NCBI RefSeq assembly: GCF_000143535.2
Contig: NC_037313.1
Location: 689,501-753,500, forward strand
Source of the DNA: Botrytis cinerea B05.10
Taxonomy: Eukaryota; Ascomycota; Leotiomycetes; Helotiales; Sclerotiniaceae
DNA: 64,000 bases
Direction: 5' to 3'
Below, in pieces: positions 46,801-60,897 of the stretch. Position 1 is the first letter of the stretch. The number at the start of each line of letters is the position of its first letter. Below the pieces are notes generated by a model. The model did not search any database and was not told where the DNA came from. It was given only the letters and a program-made list of their open reading frames with translations. The position numbers were made by a program, and so were the translations under genes.

Positions 46801-48014
46801 GTTTGTGCTACGTGAGTTAGATCATCCTCGAGTCGGGTGGTCTGAACCAGACATCATTTACTTACTCATGATAATAATGTCTTATGTTGAGATCTCTGCG
46901 TTTTGGCGATCAACAAAATCTAAGACAATTCCAACCTTCGGAGATACTACACCTTGGTGGCTACTGGTTACAATAAATCGCGCAACGTTTCATTGTGTTA
47001 CTGATCATCTAACGAGACATACTGTTGTTTATTTCGGCCAACATCCTCATTCCTTCGGCTCCTGCAAGAGAGCTATCACCGATATTAGTAGCACTGATAT
47101 CAATGACAAACTTTATAAACTTTGATGAGTCTAATCATCGGTTATCATGACAGCCTTTTAGTTTTCGGAGATATAAACCTAATAATGCCCGAAATCCATC
47201 CCCAGTTTCCCCTGGAAAACTCAATCTGATCTTGTCCACCTTATGCTGTCGAATCTCTAAACGTAGTCATTTCTTAGCCCGGACTCGGCCCGATGAGATT
47301 CTCGTGCTTGTGCTTTTTAGCCCCGAAGGAGTACTCCGAGAGTCTCATCGCATGGATATCAGGATAGATTCATCGACAAATGCAATTTCGTCCATCGTCT
47401 CCTGACTAACTTCACGTAAAAGACTAGATGGTAACACTGCCACCACATGCGCTCAAAGGATATTGAGTGTTGCGCACCGGAAGTTGCATCTGCCGCCCTG
47501 TAATCAAACTGCCGAAACCCAGAATAAGACAAGATCTCGTGAGGGAAAATACTTCTCCGCGCAGAAACTTTATCTTGATTCGATGGCGTTGCTCGAAGTT
47601 TTAAGGCTGAATTTAAAGTTTGGCCTAAGGCAAATTCTACGAGTAAAGGACCGGTAGTTCCGATGCCGATATTTAACCGGTAGGGCGGGGTGAAAGAGCA
47701 AAAGAACAATTTGGAATTTTCTAAATGTAGACACAAGCTTGAAGAAAGAGACCCTTGAGACTGCATACCAATAATATCTTATCACCTGATCTTAATTGCA
47801 TACGCTCCCCCTTTTTGCAAGTGCATTGCTGGCAGGCAATAAGCGAGGATTTGAGATTGTTTGACTTGCTATCTCGAGGTTACACAAGGTTTGCTCGATC
47901 AAGGTGGCGACGTCAACATCAACGTCAACGTCAATTGCAGACTCGCCAGATTTGGAAAGCAGACGACTACGGGAACAGATCCAGAAAGTAAGGAACTTGA
48001 GACAGAATCTCAAG
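43877..48014. other. Long gene-poor region, part 2, ending in the YVH1 promoter
   Basis: About 4.1 kb. A minus-strand frame at 46362-46745 (127 aa) has an ATG but no recognisable domain or splice support. A hexamer tract (GTCAAC/ATCAAC) at ~47910-47935 lies in the YVH1 leader. Nothing else is supported. Confidence 0.4.
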
Positions 48015-49559
48015 ATGAATACGGAGCCTTCGAGGTTATCGGGGGAGGATGAGTTGTATGTTGGGGGGTATGTACATTTACATTTACTTTCGAGCATTTG
48101 CCCCGCGCACGTGATATCGTTTTGAGTTTTGGTCCTTTTCACTTATGTCGTTTGGAGGATCTCTGATTCTTATTGTCGTCTGCTGTTCTTTGAATGCTAT
48201 GAGAGATGATGTAAGAGAAAGCTAGATCTGACACAAGATAGAATCGTCTCGTTGACCGAAAATTCGCTTCAAAAGAATAATATCACGCATATTGTTAGTG
48301 TTCTGAAGTATGATTTCAAGAACTTTAATATCGATTGGAATAAGTACAAGCATCTTCAGATCGAAGTGGATGATGTAGAGGACGAGAACTTACTGGGTGA
48401 ATTTGAGACGACGGGAGCTTGGATTGAGGAGGCGTTAAAGGGTAATGGGAAGCCTGAGAGTGATGAAGGTGAGAAGAAGAAGAGTGCTGTGCTTGTTCAT
48501 TGGTAAGTTAGAACGTTTTATTTTGTATATTTTGAAAGCCGAAAGTCATTACTATCGTTGTAGTAGACACAGAAGCATGTTATGAGATTCAACAAATAAG
48601 TATTCAAGTAGTGTTTCTCTGCTCATGATTCCTTGTTCCTATCTTTGAATGGTTTATATCAAACACTGACACCTATCAGCGCAATGGGTCGCTCCCGTTC
48701 CGTAACCATTTTAATCGCCTACCTCCTTCGCCAATATCCCTCACTCACTCCCCATACTGCACTTGCCCAAGTTCAACAAACACGTCCTTTCGCTGAGCCT
48801 AATGATGGATTTATGGCGCAACTCCAATTATATCATGAAATGGGCTGCCCGAGAAACATAGATGAACAGCCTAAGTATCAAAGATGGTTGTATCAAAGAG
48901 AGGTAGATTTGGCTGTGGCAACCGGTGGACGTCCTGATTGGGTAAGATTTGAGGATGAAGAAGAGCAGGATAAACAGAAAGCAGACGGCAAAGAAAAGGA
49001 GATTAGATGTAGAATGTGTCGGTAAGTTTTTATCTTTCTTTCGTCTTCCCTGATTTTTAACTCCTTGCCGAATATATGATTATCAACAAGAAGCAACGAA
49101 CCACATTCAGCAAACTAACAATGCCCCAGCCGCAACCTCGTCACAACCCCTTACCTAATCCCTCACACACCCAACTCAAAATCCACATCTTCTCCCACCT
49201 CCCTCGTTAATCCCCAGACGACACCTATTTCCTCCCTTACTTCCACCTCTAACCATAGCACTTGTACCCACCACTTCTTGCATCCTCTTTCCTGGATGCG
49301 TCCAGAACTCGAGCTCGGAAACTTGTCCGGCAGACTCGAATGTCCAAACCAAAAATGCAAAGCCCAGATTGGAAAGTATGCTTGGCAAGGAATGCGATGT
49401 AGTTGTGGGGTATGGGTTTGTCCGGCTTTCAGTTTGTTAAAGGGAAGATGTGATGAGGCCACGATCGGAAAGAGAGTGGAAGGGGGGAGCGGTGGTATTA
49501 GGTTACCCCCTGGGATGAGAGGAAACGGAACTATGGAGAGGGAGAAGGGAAGTTTGTAG
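48015..49559 (+). CDS. YVH1: Dual-specificity protein phosphatase Yvh1
   Basis: This phosphatase with a C-terminal zinc domain promotes late 60S ribosome maturation by releasing Mrt4; in fungi it also affects growth and virulence. Four exons were inferred: 48015-48071, 48222-48502, 48680-49021 and 49130-49559, 369 aa. The start is MNTEPSRLSGEDELYVGG; a longer open frame from 47904 is less likely. The P-loop is VHCAMGRSRS with catalytic Cys113, whose codon TG|C is split by intron 2. The zinc-binding part has C223RMC226RRNLVT, CPNQKCKAQIG and MRCSCGVWVCPAFSL. Exon 1/2 boundaries are the least certain; a donor four bases upstream of 48072 is possible. Confidence 0.9.
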
Positions 49560-52162
49560 ACTGGGAACGAGAGAGTATGGGGATTGGCCTGGAAATGATC
49601 GATGCTGCCGCACGGGTGAGGGAACAGACAGGTATGATGTATTCACATGTGTATGAATGAATATAACCATGGTACGTTATTGTACGTTACTGGACAGGAA
49701 GTACGAAATGCGATATGATAGGAAGTTGAATGAGACTAAATTGCAGGGCCACGGGTATGGCTTATTCTGCCCTATCATCTTGGCTGTATTACACACTGTT
49801 GAGATACATATACAATACATCACTACCACCTACATCAATGCCTGCATATGCATATACCTAGTTCTAAGCATCTTCACCCGGTACATATGAAATCTTGAAT
49901 TGAAAACGAAAACAAACCCAAATTTTTTTTTACAAAAGCTTTAGGTAATTACGATGAATCGGAAAGTTCGGATTGCGAAATTTTCAGCGTCAAAGGAGGA
50001 TTTGCGGAGCGACCGATAGATGATGGATTGGGTTGCCTGGCCCTGTTTGTGTAATGCTGGGTTGTGTTTGCGCGGATGCAAGGCGCATGGAGCGGATGGT
50101 GAAGGAATGGATTTATGGTATGGGTGTGGATGTAAGAAGTCGGAACGTAAGCGGGAAGACGGTTCAGAACAAATGTATCTAGATTCTTTATGTAGTAGGT
50201 TGTATATTTGCAGAAGGGGTCAATGTATTCTATGGAAAGTGTGTTATATCAATAAGGAAACTTTTATTATGCTCTATATATTTCTGTTTAGATGTACAAA
50301 GCAGGCAAGGGCCTTGAAAGGGTTATCTGATCCATTTCTGGTGTGGATGGATCTTATTTCGGAAAATTAGAAAAGCATTTGGTATATCACATTATATCAT
50401 TATACATCATGTGGTATAACCTCCTTCCCGATCTAATATACCTCTTCGCACGAATCAACGTGTCCAGGATTAGCCTCATTCTCACCACCGTCCCGCTCTC
50501 CAGTAAGCAGCACGCTCTGTTATTCATCCCAGCACTCCATTTATTGTTAAAGACTGCGAAAGGAAATCCTAAAAACACCTTAACGGCGTAGGATTATTGG
50601 CTCCACTCCTCATGTATACATAACGGTCTAACTTCAACCAAGTTGTCGGGTCCGTTTATGCTTACGTTCCGTGTGAAATCAGGCAGCTATACAGCAGTGA
50701 AGGAAGGGCTCTGGTGGTAGGATGAATTGATGTTAAGGATGACTCAGCTTAAGCGAGACATGATAGGATCAGTTATGCAAGGCTCCGTAAGCGCAGTGGA
50801 GTGTGATATAACAAACGGATGAAAAGGCCTACCTCAGGCAGAGAAGGAAGAAAGGAACCGAGCATGATATCTGAAGTGTAATAGAATGCTCATATGCATG
50901 CAAGTCAGCCGTGAAAATGTGATAGATTTACGGAAGGCTTTTTGTTCGCAGTGGACTTTCCGAAATGAACGTTTCACCGAGTAAATGCACACATAAAATG
51001 TACGTACAATAACTAGCAGAGGAAAGTTTTGCGGTCTTAACTCTGCAAGACATTGCTGCGTCTATCCAATGATGCCATCGTTGATGGAAGGATGACCGGG
51101 GATAGCATTGCATCGTTAGATATGCGGGGTAAAAGGATGTTGGCGGATACTCATTCAGCCGTCTGACTACAGAACATGATCGATGAGCATGAGGATAGGA
51201 TAAGCATTCAGTTGGATCTGAATGTTATTTTAAAAAGCCTCATGACTAGTGAAATCACGGGACTGACCAGTTTAGCAATACAATATGGTAATTGAGACTA
51301 GATGAGCTTTTGGATAAGAGAAGCGAAGTGATAACTAAGTGAGTAGCTGGAGAGTATCGCAAGGTGTGTGCTGGGGTGAGTGCCCTCCCCTAAGGATTTT
51401 GAAGGCTGAAAATAAGCACTAACAAGAAATTTTCAAGCGAACCGAACTATAGTGGATGTAGGAAACAAATATTGCAGGGAAGTAAAAGAAGCTTAGAATG
51501 GCTTGAGATAAGCAGGGTTAGCTTATTTAACATGTAAGCACGTATGTACCTTCACGGCGTTTTGTACGAGGTAGGTAATTGCGGGATGGTACCACTCTTT
51601 CACTCGATTGCCTGGCAAGGAAGATACCGCGCGGTCTAGCCTGATGACTGCCGTGAAAAGTAACCCGATGAGGCTTTGTCTACAGGATAGTAAGGATAGT
51701 AAGTACAAGGAGGACTGCCCCGGTGAATACCAACCCATCCATGCTCAACTCCAACTTAGATGCATTGACCACCTTCTCAACGGGTCGATCACTATGCAGT
51801 CAGCATAAGGACCTCATGAACATACGATGCTGCACCTCTCATTAGTAGTTAATCATATGACGTGTACGAAGCGGGCCTTACCATTTCAAATGACTCCGTC
51901 AAACTCGCGTGTTGCATCCCTCAGTCAGCATATCAACAATGAGTAAAGGTTGCGCGAGGGTAATGTCTAACTAACAAGGCGCCTCCTTGACTCGCGGATG
52001 TAAGAACGAATGTTCTTGGCAAGTACGGTCCGAATCTCCTATTTCTGCGTGACTTTTCAAAATCACCTCCATCACAAGAAACACCGATGAAATTACGATG
52101 GCTCTGCTAGAATCTCTCCTACTTCAGTAGGAGCGTTGATTGTTTAAAATGGTCGATCCAGC
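49560..52162. other. Intergenic, 2.6 kb, no supported gene
   Basis: This lies between the 3' ends of YVH1 (plus) and VFA1 (minus). All frames are short, many AT-rich, and none shows motifs or consistent splice sites. Convergent 3' ends would normally need far less space, so an unrecognised RNA or small gene is possible. Confidence 0.4.
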
Positions 52163-52828
52163 TCAAGGTAAGCCTTTAGGGACTTGAGGAAATAAATTCG
52201 GATTTTGGAGGCGTTCACGATTTCGTTTTGCAACTTCCGCTTGCCTCTTTCTATCCAGTCTCTGTTGATAGAATGCCTTTTTTAAAGAAAAGACTCTAGG
52301 TTCTTCATCTGGTGTTGGACTTGGTGCTGGCGATGCAGGAGTGTCCGACTTCTCCTAAAGATATAGGATCAATATTGGTAGGCATAAGATTGAGAATGAC
52401 GCGCTAAGAATACCTTCTCATCAGTCTTCTTCTCGTCTTTCTTCCCTTCATCCTTTTTGTCTTCACCATTCTTCTCCTTCTCGTCTTTCTTCGAAATTTC
52501 TTTCTCCTTCTTTCTCTTCTGCTTTTCTTCGAACTCCTGCTTCACACGTGCGACCTCGTCGTCCATTTCTTTCTTTTTCTTAGCAGCAATAGCAGCCTCA
52601 TCTACAATAGGAGTAGCAAATCCTTTATCCTTCAAATGGGATGGGCATACATAAAAGAAGTCCTAGAAAGAATTGTTAAGCGATCACTTCAAAATAGAGG
52701 ATGACAATATCCACCTTGTTTTCTGGAGTTATCAGAACACTTGCACTAGGTTTATAGCAAATCTCACAAGGCTTGGAAGCGGTGTCGGCCACCTTACGAT
52801 GAGTCCAAATGTTGGGAAAGGAAGCCAT
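52163..52828 (-). CDS. VFA1: Vps4-associated protein 1 (DUF1742 family)
   Basis: The yeast relative binds the AAA-ATPase Vps4 and stimulates it in ESCRT-III disassembly at endosomes. Three exons were inferred: 52828-52715, 52662-52414 and 52354-52163, 184 aa, all phase 0. The N-terminal zinc-ribbon-like part has WTHRKVADTASKPCEICYKP, then ITPENK|DFFYVCPSHLKDKGF across intron 1. The middle is a long Lys/Glu/Asp coil. The C-terminus is conserved: LKKAFYQQRLDRKRQAEV, ending NLFPQVPKGLP. Intron signals are strong (CTAG and TTTAG acceptors). It is transcribed divergently from ARG4. Confidence 0.88.
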
Positions 52829-53257
52829 ATTCAAAATCAAATTATCAATCAATGGCCTTGTGAGTTTGTGCTTCTTCAATGCTGTTCAAAGATCAAATCT
52901 TCGTGGATTGGGAGAAGTACTCGGTAGATACGTGGTAGAATTGGAGAGGTGGAGATTTGGATTGGACTTGATATGGAACAGCAGTTGAATGAGTTGTCGT
53001 TTACCGTAGTTCTAAAGGCGTGAAAGGGTGTGTCACAAGGCGGGCGCTAGTAAGGATTAACGTAGCACCGACCTCCGATGCAATCAGGAACCACCCCTCA
53101 ATAAATTTTTAGCTATCGCAACACTATTATCAATAGTTTCTTAGCATTCCCGTCCACAGTTGATTTATGTCAAGCAACCAATACTCACAGCGACGATAAG
53201 CTCTTGGATTACATTTACTTACACTTTCGTGATCAATTCATCCAGTTTTATTCAATT
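52829..53257. promoter_or_regulatory. Divergent promoter VFA1/ARG4
   Basis: 429 bp between start codons. A CCAAT box (AACCAATACT, ~53178) lies about 80 bp before the ARG4 ATG. No TGACTCA site is seen in this interval; one occurs in ARG4 intron 1 instead. Confidence 0.5.
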
Positions 53258-54985
<1,728 letters not shown>

Positions 54986-56734
54986 AGGTAAAAAGTCGAA
55001 ATGCTGAAATATTATGAATCGAGCTGTTTGTGCTATACAATCATCTAGTGCATTGTTAGTGTCAATGCTAGATCTGCGAGTTGCAATGCCTTTGCAATAA
55101 AAATATCATACAGATAAAAGTTAACGAGAATAATTGATACCATGAATGCATAAAATTCACAGAATGTAATGTTGGACCATTGCCGTGCCTATTGTTGTCA
55201 TGACCACTGCCATTACTGTCGTTGCTCCTCTCTGCTGCCATGTATTATTTTTACTTTGGGGCTCAGGACGAATAAAGACTGCAGCTTCTCTCTTGCATAG
55301 CCCTCAATAAGAAAAGGAGGCCAGAAACTGTTGTTCGCCCTCTTCACAATGCCGCGAGGTTTCTGAAGTAGGAAGCCAAACTCTATGTGGTAGAATATTC
55401 TCTGATTAAAAGTGATATTCTATAACAGAGGACTCAATCAATCATCTATCGAAGCAATTATACTTCTAAAAAAATGGGAGATAAAAGAGGTTACGATGGA
55501 CCCTTGACAGAGCAAAGATAGGACATAACTTGCACTGACTAAACTGTACATTATGATACGGACTATTAATACTGACACGTACCCGTCTCTTGCTTCTACC
55601 CCGTTTTACAAAACTCTGAAGCTTGCTCTCTTCGGTATATGAGCTCTATATTTTTGGCGACGCCTAGCCCGAGTTTTCTATCGTTATCTACCAAGTTCTC
55701 TCACTCTTTTTCAGTCTACTCTTCACATCACTTGACTTGACTTTCTAAATAAATCTCCAGTCGATTTTTTTTAAAAACTATTCAGAAATTAAAAACTCTT
55801 GATTATACAGGAACTAACCTTCACACCCTGAAGTTCCGAGAGTTTCAAACATTTGAAGGAGAAAAGGCTTGGTATATGCCCTCGAGCCTGTAGTCAGGGC
55901 TGATGAAGGGATATGGTAAAAAGAGGGATGATAGAAAGTACTGAAAGGTGCAAAGAGATTTGATTTGTGAGATTTAAAATTTCAACAACTGGGCTTGGAG
56001 GTTACTTTTCTATTGGCAACAATGAAGAAGTCTCACAAATTCACTTGCACTCGCACTTGACTTGTATGTTTCTCTAATACTTGAAGTTCTAAAACTTGAT
56101 TTTGAATCTCTACATCAAGAATTCACTAGCAATTCTTCTCAAAATCTGCCTTTATATATTTTGGATCAAAGCCAATAAAAACAATTTAATGAGAATTGGG
56201 TTGTCCTTTGCCAAGGTCAATAACCGCAATTCAAGAAGGTGGACCGTAGCAAAATCATGGTAAAATCAGACATCGAGTTTTGAGTATGCAACAGTGAATT
56301 CAATACAGCCAGTTCAATCAAAGGGCTAGTGGGAGATCTGCAGAAAGTTTGTCTTCTTTTGTTTAAGACTGTTCGGCTTTTGCTGATTTCCTATCTTCTT
56401 CTCCAATCTAGCCAATTTTTGAGCTGTTTTCGAACTTTTTTCGAACTTGTTGATAACAAAATTTACGAATCTTTCAACAATTCTACAGTTCGTTTAAGTT
56501 ACCTGAGTTTTCATTGCATTTCTTCTTTAGTTTGTCTCTAGATTGATAATCTTTTAATCCGACGCTCAGTATTGGATTCAGTTGCCGCATATTGTATATC
56601 TCTGGTTCACGGTACTTTAAAAGCTTTCCCGCCAAAGATAATAACTCATCCCCACCGACGACTCATATCCAACTTATCATCAACTATCGATCTCGCCACT
56701 TGCTGCTAGCTATTCGCTATTAGCCGTTCTCACC
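54986..56734. other. Intergenic, 1.75 kb
   Basis: This lies between the ARG4 stop and the coiled-coil gene. No supported gene. Sequence from ~55560 on is AT- and CT-rich and probably includes the promoter and leader of the next gene. Confidence 0.4.
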
Positions 56735-58933
56735 ATGGATAATATGAATGAAGGAAAAGAGAGTTCAGAGGAGTGGAAGATTATAAAAAGTATCAAGAGA
56801 AAGGTGGACGACTGTTTCGAAGCGGAATCTGATATGACCCTTTCCGCTAGGGAGGCGGATTGGATAGATTACTTCCGCCGAAAATATCCTCCACTGCCAA
56901 AAAATATCCCTAAGGATACTGAAGCCTTCCAAGCTATAACAAAGAAGGCTTCCGAAGCTGCAAATTCTGGCCAGAGCCTTTGGTTGACTGCAAGGGAAGT
57001 CGAAGCCTACAAACTCACATCTCTTCGTGATGCATACTACGATAAATCACCCTCGAAATCACCCATAGACGACATACTCCTCTGGTTCCAAGTCTTCCGG
57101 AGAACATATATGGATGGCACCCATTGCTTGGATTATCAATGGGATCCATTTAAAGATTACAGCAATAATGTAGGTATCTCTCTATCGGAAGAATTTTCGA
57201 TCGCTTCAAAGCCCTGCTTTAATGTTCCAGGGGGAAGAGAAGAGCTTGCAAAAGAGTGGTATCTATGTTCACTTTCGAGTCATGAAAAGCTCAATGATGC
57301 AATGCTTTGGCAAGTTGATGTCACATTGAACAGCAAGGAAGCACATGTTCTTGCTTTTCAAGGGTTATCATTGCCGGTTTCCAAAGAGATCGCGGCAAAG
57401 ATACCAAGCAAAGCTACCAGGGAAACGTACATGGAGATGGCTGCATTTGATCCCGAAAATGCTCTCCCTCAGTACCTATTCCTTCGTTTGAGCCAAGGTT
57501 CAAAGGATAAAGTCAATCTTACAGTTACTTTTACAAGCGACGAGGCTGCAACACTCCTCATAGTTATGAAATTCAACCCAGTCCCAAAATTAGACCCATC
57601 TATCGAGATTCCTGCAAAAGCAGTGGAATATCATGATGGAAACCATGAAATAACTCCACCAGAATGGGTAAGGAAGGCGATTGAAGCACAAGTAGCAGCG
57701 GGACAGGAAGAGCCGAAGAGATTTGAGAACGGGTATCCTCTGACGACAAAGACCCCGGAACAGAGGCAACAATGGCGTCAGGAGGAGAAGGATAGATTGA
57801 TATCATTGGGCCATACAGAGTTGGCTGCGGTTAGAAAGGACCCAAAGGAGAAGATGATAAAAAGCAAAGTTACTATCAAGGAGATCAAAGCTGTCATTGA
57901 AACAAAAGCCGAAGAGTCTTCCAAAGTACATGAAGAGTCAGAGGAAGAAGCTGAAGACAGAGCCAATATCGAGTTGGTACTTTCATTAGGCAGGAGAATT
58001 AATGCCAAAGAACGACAAATAGCTGATAAAGAGACTGAAATGAAACATCTACAGAATATTCATGAAAATCGAGAGCAAACACTCAAAACTGAGAATAACA
58101 AGCTAGGATCCGCTTTGACAATGGCGAAAGAGAAACTCGACAAAGCACTGAAAGAACCAGACAGGGTTCGGAGCGAATGGTCTGCCAAGATACAACGCTT
58201 GCACGAAAAGGTTTACAGGCTAGAGCAGGAACTCGAGGCCGAACAAGACGCACATAATATCACCAAGCTAGACAGTGCAGAAACAAACAACAAGCTTTCT
58301 CGACACAAAGCAGCACATGAACGCTTTGTTACAAAGGCTACTGAGCTTAAAAGAGAAAGGGACGAAGCACGACAGGAACGAGACAAATTACGCGCGTCTC
58401 GTGTCAGTCAAGCTCAACTCGATGATACAAAGGCTAGTGAAATTTCTCGTGCCGTTGAGGACTCTACCAAACCTCTGAAGGCTACTATTCTTGCTTCGAA
58501 AGCAAAGATTGCTACCTTGGAAACAACGATCACTAAGCTCAAGGACGACGAGAGAATGAAGAAGAGTCGAGAAGGCACATCCGCGAACCAGGGAGCCCAA
58601 GAGCTCGATCATCTCAAAGCAAGATACAGGGAAATGAGCGAAGTTCTAACCCGCGAACGCAATGGTCGAGCGCGTGACGCAATATCTTGGAAAAACATCG
58701 AGAGTGACCTTCAACGACAATTACAATACCAGAAATATGTGTCTGCAAATCTGCAATCCCAGATTATGCAGCAGTCGAATGGGGATCAGGCTCTACAGGA
58801 TCAGGCTCTACAGGATCAACTTGCTTTTTTGCAAGCGAGGAATACTCGGTTGGAGGATGAGAATTCGCAATTTAGAACTCTGCAGATTATGATGCAGGAG
58901 ATTGGAAGATCACAGACTCCGCGCTTGGTGTGA
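56735..58933 (+). CDS. Large coiled-coil protein of unknown function, 732 aa
   Basis: Not recognised. Single exon with a good start context (CACCATGG). Residues 1 to ~300 form a mixed domain with several Trp and Tyr (SAREADWIDYFRRKYPPLP, then DILLWFQVFRRTYMDGTHC). Residues ~300-370 are Pro/Glu-rich. From ~400 to the end there is a long coiled coil (KERQIADKETEMKHLQNIHE, RLHEKVYRLEQELEAEQDA), suggesting a scaffold or cytoskeletal partner. A 15-bp direct duplication near the C-terminus repeats ALQDQ. No signal peptide or membrane segment. Absence of introns over 2.2 kb is notable here. Confidence 0.8.
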   Translation: MDNMNEGKESSEEWKIIKSIKRKVDDCFEAESDMTLSAREADWIDYFRRKYPPLPKNIPKDTEAFQAITKKASEAANSGQSLWLTAREVEAYKLTSLRDAYYDKSPSKSPIDDILLWFQVFRRTYMDGTHCLDYQWDPFKDYSNNVGISLSEEFSIASKPCFNVPGGREELAKEWYLCSLSSHEKLNDAMLWQVDVTLNSKEAHVLAFQGLSLPVSKEIAAKIPSKATRETYMEMAAFDPENALPQYLFLRLSQGSKDKVNLTVTFTSDEAATLLIVMKFNPVPKLDPSIEIPAKAVEYHDGNHEITPPEWVRKAIEAQVAAGQEEPKRFENGYPLTTKTPEQRQQWRQEEKDRLISLGHTELAAVRKDPKEKMIKSKVTIKEIKAVIETKAEESSKVHEESEEEAEDRANIELVLSLGRRINAKERQIADKETEMKHLQNIHENREQTLKTENNKLGSALTMAKEKLDKALKEPDRVRSEWSAKIQRLHEKVYRLEQELEAEQDAHNITKLDSAETNNKLSRHKAAHERFVTKATELKRERDEARQERDKLRASRVSQAQLDDTKASEISRAVEDSTKPLKATILASKAKIATLETTITKLKDDERMKKSREGTSANQGAQELDHLKARYREMSEVLTRERNGRARDAISWKNIESDLQRQLQYQKYVSANLQSQIMQQSNGDQALQDQALQDQLAFLQARNTRLEDENSQFRTLQIMMQEIGRSQTPRLV

Positions 58934-59661
58934 TTGTGGTTTGTGTTTACTGGTTCCGTAGGGGGTTTGGGCGGGCATGTATATTTCACTCATAGTTGAG
59001 TTGGTAGTTGTCTCGTACTATTTTTTTATTTTTTTGTTTTCGAGGGGTGTTTAGGATCGGTGGTTCGGGATTTGTACTCATAGCATAGCACTCATCAGAT
59101 ACTCGTCAATCTTGCCAAAGGAGAATTACACACATGTATTTATCAAGTAAAAGTGCAAAAAACTATGTAGACTGATTCAAACGTTTGAATTGTGCTAGAT
59201 AGATGCTTGCGATTAGAATGGTGAAGACTAATACGCAACGGTATATTTCTAGAATTGTAATATTACGGTATTGTAATTTGCTGCCAGTCAATTACCGATT
59301 TATTTTCGCAGTCCTGTCAAGATACTTTTCCAGATAGTTTCGCTGATTTCAACTCGAAATCCCGAGTTAGCGGGATTGGTTTTGCAGTATCTCAAAAGTT
59401 AGGATTGCGTCATGTAAGGTCAGACCTCGCTTGCAAAGGAGGTTTCAATCTAGCTTCTTCCTTGACTATTACTACTACCAGTATTTTCTTGAACTTTGCA
59501 AAAATCTATCAAGGTAATAGAAGTTAAAAACTTGTTCGTGATAGCGTTTCAAATGTATTTGCTAGCTGCAAGGATATCTACAAATGCACTCGCTAGCTCT
59601 TATGTTCGCCGTTGCTTGGTATTTCCACCAATTCCAATATAATCAACTAACTTTCTCTAAA
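58934..59661. other. Convergent intergenic region
   Basis: 728 bp between the stops of the coiled-coil gene (plus) and MVD1 (minus). T-rich tracts near 59022-59040 may mark a transcript end. No gene is seen. Confidence 0.4.
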
Positions 59662-60897
59662 TTAAGCGCTCAAATGCTTCTCAGTCTTCTCGGGTCCTCC
59701 ACCAACACCGGTCAAAATTACTCTGCTAACGCCATCCTTAAGAACCTTCTGTGCTCTCTCATCAATGTGTTCTGCACTTTTACTCTCGACATCCTTTCCA
59801 TTCCATCCATCCACGCCTCCGAGGACACTCTTCAACGCACCAGCTACTAATCCAAGGTTCTCTTCCTCGAAATAGATAACAGCGTTTGGGCCAGCATCAA
59901 AAGTATATGCCGCAACCGTCTTTCCAGCAGCATTATTGATATCCTCTACAGCTCTGATTGCTGCTCTGCTAACATCATTCAAATAGAAAATGGGTGGGAA
60001 AGTATCCAAACATGTTGCATGGAAACTATTACTTTCCATCATAGTAACCTTTGCGAATCCCTCGAAATCTTTCTCCTTAATCGCCCGTTCCATTTCTTTC
60101 ATATGTTCTGGAACCACATTCTCTGCTCTCTGTTTGAAAAGTTTCGATGTCGCGACTGTAATTTGCATACCAGAGGTACTAGAAACTCCCTTCTTCTCCG
60201 CAGACACAACAAGAATGAGAGCGCGCATGGTAGGCCAGTGAGAAGCAGGTGCTACTTCCACAGCAACGGAATCAGATCCATCTTCCTTCTGGCCCATTTC
60301 CCAAGCCACATAACCTCCAAACAAAGAACGGCAAGCAGAACCACTTCCCTGCCTTGCGATTTTCGAGAGTTCGGTAGGATTGGACTGTAGCTCGTACAAG
60401 TTGGCGATAGCTCTAACGAGAGCTGCGAAACCAGCAGCGGATGAAGCGAGACCTGCAGCTGTGGGGAAGTTGTTCTCCGAGATGATTCTCAAGGGGTAGG
60501 ATGAGAGTTTTGGGAGCGAGGAATCGGAATCTTCGAGTGCGGAACGTAGGGAGCGAAGATCACGGAAACAGGCTTGAGTACGGGCGTTGGAAATATCTTG
60601 GGAAGAGCCATTGAGGAGAAGCGAATCCTCGGTGAAGGTGGAGGAGCAGGTAGCGGTGGTATGGGTACGGAGATCATCTTGCGAGAGTGTTACAGAGATG
60701 GAGGAGTTAGTTGGAAGGTTCAGTTTTGCGTCGCGTTTTCCCCAGTATCTGTTGGTGAGAGAATATATTAGCTGGGTCTCTTGGCGTGGACAATGCAAGA
60801 AGTACAATGGGCGAGGGAGGGGTAGCTTTACTTACTTAACGACTGCGATATTAACTGGAGCCGTTGTACTGGCTTGATAAATCTTTGTGTCTGACAT
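59662..60897 (-). CDS. MVD1: Diphosphomevalonate decarboxylase
   Basis: Also called ERG19. It uses ATP to decarboxylate mevalonate diphosphate to isopentenyl diphosphate, feeding sterol and isoprenoid synthesis in the cytosol. Two exons were inferred: 60897-60836 and 60748-59662, 382 aa. They join VNIAVV|KYWGKRDAKLNLP, the family's N-terminal substrate motif. GHMP-kinase ATP loop: NFPTAAGLASSAAGFAAL. Other conserved segments are RQGSGSACRSLFGGYVAWE and AYTFDAGPNAVIYFEE. The tail ends LTGVGGGPEKTEKHLSA. It is complete and transcribed divergently from CYC3. Confidence 0.96.
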
